In this document: piece after piece, positions 44,914 through 52,198 of the stretch
Layout of the letters: each line of letters opens with the position of its first letter
Numbering within the stretch: the first letter of the stretch is position 1
NCBI GenBank assembly: GCA_946479855.1
Contig: CAMLHL010000001.1
Span: 40,874 to 104,873, forward strand
DNA: 64,000 bases
Direction of reading: 5' to 3'
Source: an uncultured Pseudomonadota bacterium
Lineage (GTDB): Bacteria; Pseudomonadota; Gammaproteobacteria; Burkholderiales; Rhodocyclaceae
Position numbers and translations under genes: made by a program
The notes under the pieces: model-generated
Seen by the model: only the letters and a program-made list of their open reading frames with translations
Told to the model about the DNA's origin: nothing
The model's database searches: none

Positions 44914-45990
44914 ATGCAGTCTCTTCACGATCAGCTTCGCCAGAGCATGCCGCAATTGCGGCTAACACCGCTGTTGATTGCGGCCAATATGCTGATTTTT
45001 ATCGCGATGCTGTTCAATGGCGCGAGTCTCTGGCATGCGCAAAACAGCGTTCAGTTAGCCTGGGGCGCAAATTTTGGGCCGGCGACGCAGGATGGTGAGT
45101 GGTGGCGCCTTGGCAGTGCACTGTTTTTACATTTCGGCCTGCTGCACCTTGTCCTGAATATGTGGGCCTTGTGGGATGGGGGGCAGTTGGTCGAGCGCAT
45201 GTATGGTTCGTTCCGATGCGCCGCCATTTACTTTGTTGCCGGTTTGGTCGGCAACCTGCTCTCATTGGTGACGCATGCCGGGATGGCGGTGTCCGGTGGG
45301 GCGTCCGGCGCAATATTCGGTATTTATGGGGCGTTACTCAGTTATCTCTGGCTGGAACGCTCGCGGATTCATCCCGGTGAATTCCGCTGGCTGTTCTGGG
45401 CAGCCATCGGCTTTTCCGTCGTGACCATCATTTTCGGATTGTTGATACCCGGCATCGACAATGCCGCGCATGTCGGTGGCCTGGTGGCCGGTATCCTGAT
45501 GGGCGTGCTGCTGATCAAGACGGACCCGGGGGAGGTAGCCAATGATCAAATCGGCCGATGGGTGACTGGCCTGTTTCTGACCTTCCTGGTCGGGGTCATG
45601 GTGAGCCAGATTCCACCGCCGGCTTATCGCTGGCGTGACGAGCAGCAGATTCGGCAGGAAATCGGCGAATTTCTGCAGGAAGATGCAGCAATTTCCCGGG
45701 CTTGGGATAGCATGTTGCAGCAAGGGCGGCAAAACCAGGCGTCTATTGACGAAGTGGCTGACCTGGTCGAGTCGGTGGTTGCCGAACGTTATCAACGGAG
45801 TTTTGAAGAACTCACTGCCTTACCGCAGGACCCCGCTTTGCCATCGGCTCAGGCGGCCGAACATTGGGCTCGCTACGCCGAACAGCGGCGTGATGCTTCG
45901 CGGGAAATGGTCGAGGGCCTGCGGGCCAGGGATTCGGCGCGGTTTCAAAAGGCGCTGGATCAGGCCCGCCAATCCGGCAAACGCCAGTGA
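44914..45990 (+). CDS. Rhomboid family intramembrane serine protease
   Basis: About 358 residues. Six hydrophobic segments carry the rhomboid signature: HLVLNMWALWDGG (Asn), SGGASGAIFGIYGA with the catalytic Ser in GASG, and IDNAAHVGGLVAGILMG with the catalytic His. A seventh segment (FLTFLVGVMVSQI) is followed by a soluble, helical C-terminal extension of about 120 residues, longer than in GlpG. ATG 44914 is chosen; a TTG at 44860 in the same frame lies right behind the terminator and lacks a ribosome-binding site. Substrates are unknown. Confidence 0.9.
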   Translation: MQSLHDQLRQSMPQLRLTPLLIAANMLIFIAMLFNGASLWHAQNSVQLAWGANFGPATQDGEWWRLGSALFLHFGLLHLVLNMWALWDGGQLVERMYGSFRCAAIYFVAGLVGNLLSLVTHAGMAVSGGASGAIFGIYGALLSYLWLERSRIHPGEFRWLFWAAIGFSVVTIIFGLLIPGIDNAAHVGGLVAGILMGVLLIKTDPGEVANDQIGRWVTGLFLTFLVGVMVSQIPPPAYRWRDEQQIRQEIGEFLQEDAAISRAWDSMLQQGRQNQASIDEVADLVESVVAERYQRSFEELTALPQDPALPSAQAAEHWARYAEQRRDASREMVEGLRARDSARFQKALDQARQSGKRQ

Positions 45991-46121
45991 TGCGGCCAGG
46001 CTCTTGGCGGGGAGGGCCTGAAAGGCATGGGGTTATTCCGATCCGGATCAAGGAAACTCGCAGGGCCGGCGTGCAGAATTGCTGGCAATTGCCATCCCGG
46101 CAAGCCATTCAAGGAACCATT

Positions 46122-46388
46122 ATGCAAGCTATCCATTCCTGCAATCACTCCACCCCGGAAGCCCTCTACCCGTTCGATGCGCGCGGTATCGCCAAGCGCT
46201 TCCGTCACGCCGCCATCTTTGGCGCGCTCGATTCGCTTCAGGCCGGTGAGACCATGCGCTTCTGCAACGATCACGACCCGCTGCCGCTGCTCGCCCAGCT
46301 GCAACAACGCTATGGCGCACATCTGAGCATTGAGTACAAGCAGCGTGAGCCGGGCGCCATTGTCATCGATTTTACTGTCGTCGGCTGA
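46122..46388 (+). CDS. DUF2249 domain protein
   Basis: 88 residues, the usual length of a single DUF2249 domain: LYPFDARGIAKRFRHAAIF (residues near 15-33), LQAGETMRFCNDHDPLPLLAQLQQRYG and a C-terminal GAIVIDFTVVG, a SirA/TusA-like alpha/beta fold with the HDPLPL signature. ATG 46122 has AAGGAA six bases upstream; the longer open frame from 45987 overlaps the rhomboid gene. DUF2249 proteins often neighbour denitrification and nitric-oxide-response genes. The next gene starts on the base after its stop. Confidence 0.88.
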   Translation: MQAIHSCNHSTPEALYPFDARGIAKRFRHAAIFGALDSLQAGETMRFCNDHDPLPLLAQLQQRYGAHLSIEYKQREPGAIVIDFTVVG

Positions 46389-47513
46389 GTGGTAGCGACG
46401 GCAAGCCTCAGTCTGTTTTCCTTGATCGCCAGCGCCCTGCTGGCGATCAGCGGCTGGGGGTTGCCACTGGCGGTAGCGCACCTGGCGTTTGCCGTCGGCA
46501 TCGTGCCGCTGATTTTTGCGGCGATGATGCATTTCGTGCCGGTGCTGACCCGCACCGGCGACCCGGATCGCCGGCTTCTTCGCCTGCCGAATCTGGCTCA
46601 GGCAAGCGGGCTGGTCGCAGTGCTCGCCATGCAGGGCTGGCTACCTTACCGGGTCGTTTATGTAAGTGCTACGGTCGACCTCGTTATTGCGGCTATTTTG
46701 CTGCGCTGGATCTTGCTGCGAGCAGGCGCGACGCTGGGTTCGCCGCATCCAGGCTGGCGCTGGTACGGGGCGGCGCTCGCCTGCCTGATGCTGGCCTTGT
46801 CGGCCATCCTGTTTACGCCGCTTCTGCCGGAGTACTGGCATAACCTGCGGCTGTTTCACCTGCATCTCAACACCCTGGGGCTGGTCGGCCTGGCTGCACT
46901 CGGGACGTTGCCCGTCCTCCTGCCGACCGCGCTCGGCAAACCCGATCCCGAAGCAGCCGGCTGGTTACGTCGGTACTGGCGGCTGGCGATAGCGGGTGTC
47001 CTGCTGGTGGCCAGCGGCGCAGCTACCGCCTGGCTGCTCGCCATCCCCGGCGCACTCCTGCTGCTGGTGGCGGTGCTTGGCCTGGCCGGGCAATGGTTCA
47101 AGCGTTTCGGCATTGCAGCGCTGCTCCGGGACGGGGTGGCCAGTTCCCTGCTGGCGGCGGTCGGCGGTTTGACGCTGACGCTGCTGGCTGGGTTGCTGCA
47201 TGGCGCAGGCTTCCTGCCAACCCGCCCATCGTTGCTGGCCTGGGGGGCTGGCTTTCTGTTGCCGCTGGTCACCGGGGCGCTTAGTCAGCTCTTGCCGGTC
47301 TGGCGCTGGCCGGGGCCGATGATCCCGGCGCGCGGCCTGATGCGAATGAAACTGGCGACAACCGGTCGCTGGCGGGGACTGCTTTTCTTCTCCGCGGCCG
47401 TTGCCTTGCTGGCCGGTTTTGATCGCCTGGGCGGGGCCTTGATCGTTGCGGGCGTCATGCTCTTTATCGTTGGCCTCTCGCAAGCCGTGCGCGTCTCGCG
47501 GTCGACGCGGTAA
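46389..47513 (+). CDS. NnrS-like polytopic membrane protein
   Basis: 374 residues with about 11-12 hydrophobic segments. Histidines lie within or at the end of helices (AAMMHFVPVLTRTG near residue 47; RLFHLHLNTLGLVG near 158), as in NnrS and haem-copper oxidase subunit I-like proteins, which suggests haem or copper binding. It starts with GTG immediately after the DUF2249 stop, without spacer, implying translational coupling. A role in nitric oxide tolerance or respiratory metal handling is inferred from family and partner; the assignment to NnrS itself is tentative. Confidence 0.7.
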   Translation: MVATASLSLFSLIASALLAISGWGLPLAVAHLAFAVGIVPLIFAAMMHFVPVLTRTGDPDRRLLRLPNLAQASGLVAVLAMQGWLPYRVVYVSATVDLVIAAILLRWILLRAGATLGSPHPGWRWYGAALACLMLALSAILFTPLLPEYWHNLRLFHLHLNTLGLVGLAALGTLPVLLPTALGKPDPEAAGWLRRYWRLAIAGVLLVASGAATAWLLAIPGALLLLVAVLGLAGQWFKRFGIAALLRDGVASSLLAAVGGLTLTLLAGLLHGAGFLPTRPSLLAWGAGFLLPLVTGALSQLLPVWRWPGPMIPARGLMRMKLATTGRWRGLLFFSAAVALLAGFDRLGGALIVAGVMLFIVGLSQAVRVSRSTR

Positions 47514-47545
47514 AATCGCGACTTTTCGCTTTCCAGGTTTTCGCC

Positions 47546-48973
47546 ATGCGCTATATCTCGACCCGCGGTCACGCCGCTCCCCAGTCCTTCTGCGACATTT
47601 TGCTCGGTGGTCTGGCGCCCGACGGCGGCCTTTACCTGCCGGAAAGTTACCCGCAAATCAGCCGTGCCGAACTCGATGCCTGGCGCCAGTTGTCGTATGC
47701 CGACCTGGCTTACGAAATCCTGTCTAAATTCATCACCGACATTCCGGCCGCCGACCTCAAGGCGCTGGTCGCCAAGACCTACACCGCGCAGGTCTATTGC
47801 CACACCCGCAATGGCGGCGATGCCGCCGAGATCACGCCGCTGACCAAACTCGAAGACGGCTTGTACACGCAGGAGCTGTCCAACGGCCCGACCCTGGCCT
47901 TCAAGGACATGGCTATGCAGTTGCTCGGCAACCTGTTCGAGTACGTTCTGGACAAGCGCGGCGAGTCGATCAACATCCTCGGCGCGACCTCCGGCGATAC
48001 CGGTTCGGCCGCTGAGTACGCGATGCGCGGCAAGCATAACGTCAAGGTCTTCATGCTCTCGCCGGACGGCAAGATGAGCGCCTTCCAGCGCGCCCAGATG
48101 TACTCGCTGCAGGATCCCAACATCTTCAACATCGCCGTCACCGGCCTGTTCGACGACGCCCAGGACATCGTCAAGGCGGTCTCCAACGATGCCGCCTTCA
48201 AGGCCAAGTACAAGATCGGCGCTGTCAATTCGATCAACTGGGCGCGCGTCGCGGCGCAGATCGTCTATTACTTCCAGGGCTACTTCCTGGCCACGAAATC
48301 AAATGACGAGCAGGTTGCCTTCGCCGTGCCCTCGGGCAATTTCGGCAACATCTGCGCTGGCCACATCGCCCGCCAGATGGGCCTGCCGATCGCCCGCCTG
48401 GTGCTGGCCACCAACGAGAACGACGTGCTCGACGAGTTTTTCCGCAGTGGCGTCTATCGTCCGCGCACCTCGGCCGAAACCAGCATCACCTCCAGCCCGT
48501 CGATGGATATTTCCAAGGCCTCCAATTTCGAACGCTTCGTCTTCGATCTGGTCGGCCGCGATCCGGCTGTTGTCGCCGACCTGTGGGCCAAGGTCGACAA
48601 GGGCCAGGCTTTCGATCTGAGTGCTACGGTCTACTGGCAAAACATGCCCAAATTCGGCTTTGTCTCCGGCCGGAGCACGCATGCCGACCGCCTGCAGACG
48701 ATTCGCATGGCGCAGGAAAAATTCGGCGTGATGCTCGATACCCACACGGCTGACGGCCTGAAGGTGGCGCTGGAGCAGCGTCTGCCGAACATGCCGATGA
48801 TCGTGCTGGAAACCGCCCAGCCGGCCAAGTTCGAGGAAACCATCCGCGAGGCCTTAGGGACCGAGCCGGTGCGTCCGGCCGATCTGGCCGGCATCGAAAA
48901 GCTGCCGCAGCGTGTCGTGGTCATGGCGCCGGACGTCGCTGCGATCAAGCAGTTCATCGTCGAGCGGGTTTGA
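47546..48973 (+). CDS. thrC: Threonine synthase
   Basis: 475 residues, fold-type II PLP enzyme. It begins MRYISTRGHAAPQSFCDIL, as typical for the proteobacterial long form; the PLP lysine is in LSNGPTLAFKDMAMQLLG, and the phosphate loop is GATSGDTGSAAEYA. It converts O-phosphohomoserine to threonine. It lies 2.7 kb downstream of hom on the same strand but behind a terminator and three other genes, so it must have separate transcription or read-through from the NnrS-like gene 32 bases upstream. No homoserine kinase gene is in the window. Confidence 0.95.
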   Translation: MRYISTRGHAAPQSFCDILLGGLAPDGGLYLPESYPQISRAELDAWRQLSYADLAYEILSKFITDIPAADLKALVAKTYTAQVYCHTRNGGDAAEITPLTKLEDGLYTQELSNGPTLAFKDMAMQLLGNLFEYVLDKRGESINILGATSGDTGSAAEYAMRGKHNVKVFMLSPDGKMSAFQRAQMYSLQDPNIFNIAVTGLFDDAQDIVKAVSNDAAFKAKYKIGAVNSINWARVAAQIVYYFQGYFLATKSNDEQVAFAVPSGNFGNICAGHIARQMGLPIARLVLATNENDVLDEFFRSGVYRPRTSAETSITSSPSMDISKASNFERFVFDLVGRDPAVVADLWAKVDKGQAFDLSATVYWQNMPKFGFVSGRSTHADRLQTIRMAQEKFGVMLDTHTADGLKVALEQRLPNMPMIVLETAQPAKFEETIREALGTEPVRPADLAGIEKLPQRVVVMAPDVAAIKQFIVERV

Positions 48974-49599
48974 GCTTCGATCACGAAGCGTTCTGGTCGG
49001 CCCGCTATCGCGACGCGGGCGACTCTTACCTGTTCGGCACGGCGCCGAACAGGTTTCTAGCCGCGCAGGCGGAGCGCTTCGGGGCTGGCATGAAGGTGCT
49101 GTCGGTAGCCGACGGCGAGGGGCGCAATGCTGTCTGGCTGGCCGAGCAGGGTTGTCAGGTAACGGCGACCGAGATTTCACCGGTTGCGCTGGAAAAGGCG
49201 GCGAAACTGGCCAGAGCCAGGAATGTGACGGTCGACTTCGTGGAAGCCGATATCTTGAACTGGGTTTGGCCGGCCGAGGCTTATGATGCGGTGCTCGGCA
49301 TTTTTATCCAGTTTGCCACGCCGGCGGAACGGCCGCGGCAACTGGCAGGCATGAAGCAGGCGGTAAAACCGGGTGGCCTGTTGCTGTTGCAGGGCTATAC
49401 GCCGAAACAACTGGAGTACCGGACAGGCGGGCCGTCTGCGGTCGAAAACCTCTATACCGCTTCAATGCTGAATGAAGTTTTCTCAGACTGGGAAATCGTG
49501 TTGCTGCACGAACACGAGGACCGGATTGAAGAAGGAACAGCCCACATCGGTCGCTCGGCACTGATCGACCTCGTGGCGCGCAAGCCTACAAATAGATGA
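48970..49599 (+). CDS. SAM-dependent methyltransferase (TehB-like)
   Basis: 209 residues, class I methyltransferase: VLSVADGEGRNAVWLAEQG (motif I), VTATEISPVALEKA (motif II) and AYDAVLGIFIQFATPAERP (motif IV). The WSARYRDAGDSYLFGTAPN opening is typical of the family related to TehB and thiopurine methyltransferases. It starts with TTG overlapping the thrC stop (TTGA), implying coupling to thrC. Its last 14 bases overlap the tail of the small membrane protein gene on the other strand. Substrate unknown. Confidence 0.85.
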   Translation: MSFDHEAFWSARYRDAGDSYLFGTAPNRFLAAQAERFGAGMKVLSVADGEGRNAVWLAEQGCQVTATEISPVALEKAAKLARARNVTVDFVEADILNWVWPAEAYDAVLGIFIQFATPAERPRQLAGMKQAVKPGGLLLLQGYTPKQLEYRTGGPSAVENLYTASMLNEVFSDWEIVLLHEHEDRIEEGTAHIGRSALIDLVARKPTNR

Positions 49600-49723
49600 C
49601 GGCAGGAAAGACTGCGACGGCGAGCGCCAGAACCAGCCATTCGAGGTTGTGCCGGGCCAGAAAGCCCGTGAAATGCAAAACCAGGATTGAAATGGCGAGG
49701 ATGTAGAAAAGCGCGAACAGCAT
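49586..49723 (-). CDS. Small membrane protein, 45 residues
   Basis: A short frame with ATG at 49723 and an excellent ribosome-binding site (AGGGAG six bases upstream), ending TAG at 49586. The product has two hydrophobic stretches, LFALFYILAISILVLHFTGF and LEWLVLALAVAVFPAVIYL, joined by the polar turn LARHN, so a two-helix inner-membrane hairpin is expected. It fills the otherwise empty interval between the methyltransferase and nadC and overlaps the methyltransferase 3' end by 14 bases. No family is recognised. Composition and the Shine-Dalgarno favour a real gene. Confidence 0.68.
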   Translation of the reverse strand: MLFALFYILAISILVLHFTGFLARHNLEWLVLALAVAVFPAVIYL

Positions 49724-49792
49724 GCAGGGCTCCCTTGGTTTGTCGTTGTTGGCCGCGTGTCGGCCGATTATGACGACAAACTTTCCAAATGC

Positions 49793-50659
49793 CTAGCCAA
49801 CGAAGCGCATCGACAGATCAAGTGCCTTGACGTCCTTGGTCAGGGCGCCGACCGAAATCCGGTCAACGCCGGTTTCGGCGATGCCGCGAATGGTGTCCAG
49901 TGTGACATTGCCGGACGCTTCGAGAATGGCGCGGCCGGCGTTGATTCGCGACGCTTCGCGCATCATCTCGAGGCTGAAATTGTCGATCAGGATCATCTTC
50001 GCTCCGGCATTCAGGGCCTGATTCAGCTCGTCGATGCTTTCGACCTCGATCTGGATGAATTTGCAGTGTCCGGCGGCCTGGGCAGCGATAATTTCGGCCG
50101 CCAGCATCGCCTGGGCAATGCCACCGGCCGCGTGGATGTGATTTTCCTTGATCAGGATGGCGTCCCACAGTGCCAGCCGATGATTGCCGCCACCGCCGGC
50201 GCGGACGGCATATTTTTGTGCGATGCGCAGGCCGGGCAGCGTCTTGCGGGTATCGACCACCTGCGCCTTGGTGCCGGCGATGGCATCGGCGTAGGTGCGG
50301 ACCTTGCTGGCGACTGCCGAGAGCAATTGCAGGAAGTTCAGGGCACTGCGTTCAGCGGTGAGCAGGGCCCGGGCATTGCCTTCGATTTCGCAGAGCAGCT
50401 GGTTGGCGACGATGCGGTCACCATCGGCACCATGCCAGGTGATGTGGGCGCTCGGATCGAGGCGGGTGACGCATTCGTGGAACCAGGCCGTGCCACAGAG
50501 GACACCCGCTTCCCGGGAAATCACCGTGGCCTTGACCCGGCGTTCACCGGGGACCAGGCTGGCGGTCAGGTCGCCGCTACCGACATCCTCGGCCAGCGCG
50601 GCGTCAACATTGCGGGAAATCTCGGTGGCGAGCGGGTAGTCGAAAGCGATGGTCGTCAT
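49793..50659 (-). CDS. nadC: Nicotinate-nucleotide pyrophosphorylase (carboxylating)
   Basis: 288 residues. Characteristic regions: ALAEDVGSGDLTASL near the start, LNFLQLLSAVASKVRTY, VVDTRKTLPGLR with active-site Arg/Lys, RAGGGGNHRLALWDAILIKENH, and the C-terminal GVDRISVGALTKD. It converts quinolinate and PRPP to nicotinate mononucleotide and CO2 in de novo NAD synthesis. ATG 50659 begins the family match. The nnr gene starts far upstream and ends 32 bases before it, so both NAD-related genes probably form one unit on the - strand. Confidence 0.95.
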   Translation of the reverse strand: MTTIAFDYPLATEISRNVDAALAEDVGSGDLTASLVPGERRVKATVISREAGVLCGTAWFHECVTRLDPSAHITWHGADGDRIVANQLLCEIEGNARALLTAERSALNFLQLLSAVASKVRTYADAIAGTKAQVVDTRKTLPGLRIAQKYAVRAGGGGNHRLALWDAILIKENHIHAAGGIAQAMLAAEIIAAQAAGHCKFIQIEVESIDELNQALNAGAKMILIDNFSLEMMREASRINAGRAILEASGNVTLDTIRGIAETGVDRISVGALTKDVKALDLSMRFVG

Positions 50660-50690
50660 GATCTTCGGGTTACGGTTAGGAGCGTGAATT

Positions 50691-52187
50691 TTAACGCTTG
50701 CTGCTGCCAGCAATCCATTCGTTGTACAGACTGCGTGCCGCGTCGATGACTTCGCCGGCGGTCAGCCCGATCGGGCCTATGCCCCGGGCGGCCAGGCGGT
50801 CGGCAGCCGCGCCGTGCAGGTGGACGCCGCCGAGCAGGGCCTGCTCGGCCGACCAGTTTTGCCCGAGCAGCGAGACGATGATGCCGGTCAGCACGTCGCC
50901 CATGCCGGCCGTGGCCATGCCCGGATTGCCCGTGGTATTTATCCACCAGCGCCCGTCGACCGTAGCAATCACGGTACCGCAGCCCTTGAGGGCGATATGG
51001 CAGGCATAGCGGCGGGCCAGTTCGCGGGCCGCCGTGACCCGGTCGGCCTGGATTTCGCGGACCGAAGCGCCGAGCAGGCGGGCCGCTTCGGCTGGATGCG
51101 GGGTCATGATGGCCGGCGCGATGCGGTTGTAGAGATTGCCTTCGAGGCGGCCGTCGCTGGCCAGGATGTTCAAGGCATCGGCATCGAGGACGACCGGCAG
51201 CGGGCATTTGAGCGCCTGCTCGACCAGCCGGATCGCTTCGCCCGAGCGGCCGAGGCCAGGGCCGCAGGCCAGGGCCTGGAGCTCCAGCTGGAGCAGGGTG
51301 TCGGCCCGGTGCAGCATCAGTTCGGGCTGGAAAGGGTCGACGGGGGGGGGCTCGGGTTCGTGCAGTCCGACATAGACGCGTCCGCTGCCCAGCTTCAAGG
51401 CAGCCCGCCCGGCGAGCAGGGCGGCGCCGACCATCGATTTGCCGCCGCCGAGGATGCCGACGCCGCCGAAATTCCCCTTGTGGGTATTGCGGCGACGGGG
51501 TTTCAAACGCTCGGCAAAGTCGGCGCAGCTGACAATCTGGCCATCCGCCGGAAAGGCCGGGCTGATGCCGATTTCAAGTCCGGCAACGCGAAGTTCGCCG
51601 CAATGGTCGGGGCCATCGGCGGTGAGCAGGCCGGGTTTGGCGGCAATGAAGGTGATCGTATGGCTGGCCCGTATGGTCGGACCCTGCGGGGTGCCGGTAT
51701 TGCCGTTCAGGCCGGACGGGCAGTCGAGGGCGAGGAGGGGGCAGCCGTCGCGTTCAGCCAGCCGGTTGGCGGCCCCGATCAACCGGGCGTGCAGGCCTTC
51801 CGCTGCGCGGCTGAGGCCGATGCCGAACAGGCCATCAATAATCAGGGCCCAGCGGTCTTCGTCCGGGATGTCCGGCCGGGTGTCGCCCCCCGTTGCGGTG
51901 TAACGGCTGAACGCTGCCGCGGCGTCATGCGGTTGTGCCGCCGAATCGCCGGCAAACACCACGCGTACATCGTAAAAGCGTTCGCGTAGCAGTCGCGCCA
52001 CTTCGAAGGCATCGCCACCGTTATTGCCCGGGCCTGCGAGGATCAGGACGGGAGCGTTGCGATCGTTGGCGAGTTCGCCGGCCCAATCGGCGGCTGCCAG
52101 GCCGGCCCGCTGCATCAGCGGCGCTTCGGCGTGGGCCTGTTCGATCTGGCGGAGCTTGGGGCTTAGGTAAAGGGCGTACGGTTCCAT
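50691..52187 (-). CDS. nnr: Bifunctional NAD(P)HX epimerase/ADP-dependent dehydratase
   Basis: 498 residues. The N-terminal YjeF domain (about 1-210) has VLILAGPGNNGGDAFEVAR and catalyses epimerisation of damaged NAD(P)H hydrates; the C-terminal ribokinase-like domain (about 225-490) has GVGILGGGKSMVGAALLAGR, IMTPHPAEAARLLG and GMATAGMGDVLTGI, the nucleotide-binding and catalytic Asp region of the dehydratase. It repairs NAD(P)HX in the cytoplasm. A run of nine C encodes PPP near residue 281. Adjacent to nadC, consistent with NAD metabolism. Confidence 0.94.
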   Translation of the reverse strand: MEPYALYLSPKLRQIEQAHAEAPLMQRAGLAAADWAGELANDRNAPVLILAGPGNNGGDAFEVARLLRERFYDVRVVFAGDSAAQPHDAAAAFSRYTATGGDTRPDIPDEDRWALIIDGLFGIGLSRAAEGLHARLIGAANRLAERDGCPLLALDCPSGLNGNTGTPQGPTIRASHTITFIAAKPGLLTADGPDHCGELRVAGLEIGISPAFPADGQIVSCADFAERLKPRRRNTHKGNFGGVGILGGGKSMVGAALLAGRAALKLGSGRVYVGLHEPEPPPVDPFQPELMLHRADTLLQLELQALACGPGLGRSGEAIRLVEQALKCPLPVVLDADALNILASDGRLEGNLYNRIAPAIMTPHPAEAARLLGASVREIQADRVTAARELARRYACHIALKGCGTVIATVDGRWWINTTGNPGMATAGMGDVLTGIIVSLLGQNWSAEQALLGGVHLHGAAADRLAARGIGPIGLTAGEVIDAARSLYNEWIAGSSKR

Positions 52188-52198
52188 GGGGAGTGGGC

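Noticed and set aside
50656..51207. Arginine-rich 183-residue frame overlapping nnr
   Set aside because: It is out of frame within the strongly supported nnr gene and has the low-complexity Arg/Pro composition typical of a shadow in high-GC DNA.
51342..51350. Nine-base G tract in nnr as a phase-variation site
   Set aside because: It encodes three prolines in a housekeeping repair enzyme, where switching off has no obvious use, and nine bases are less unstable than the twelve-base tract in the permease.
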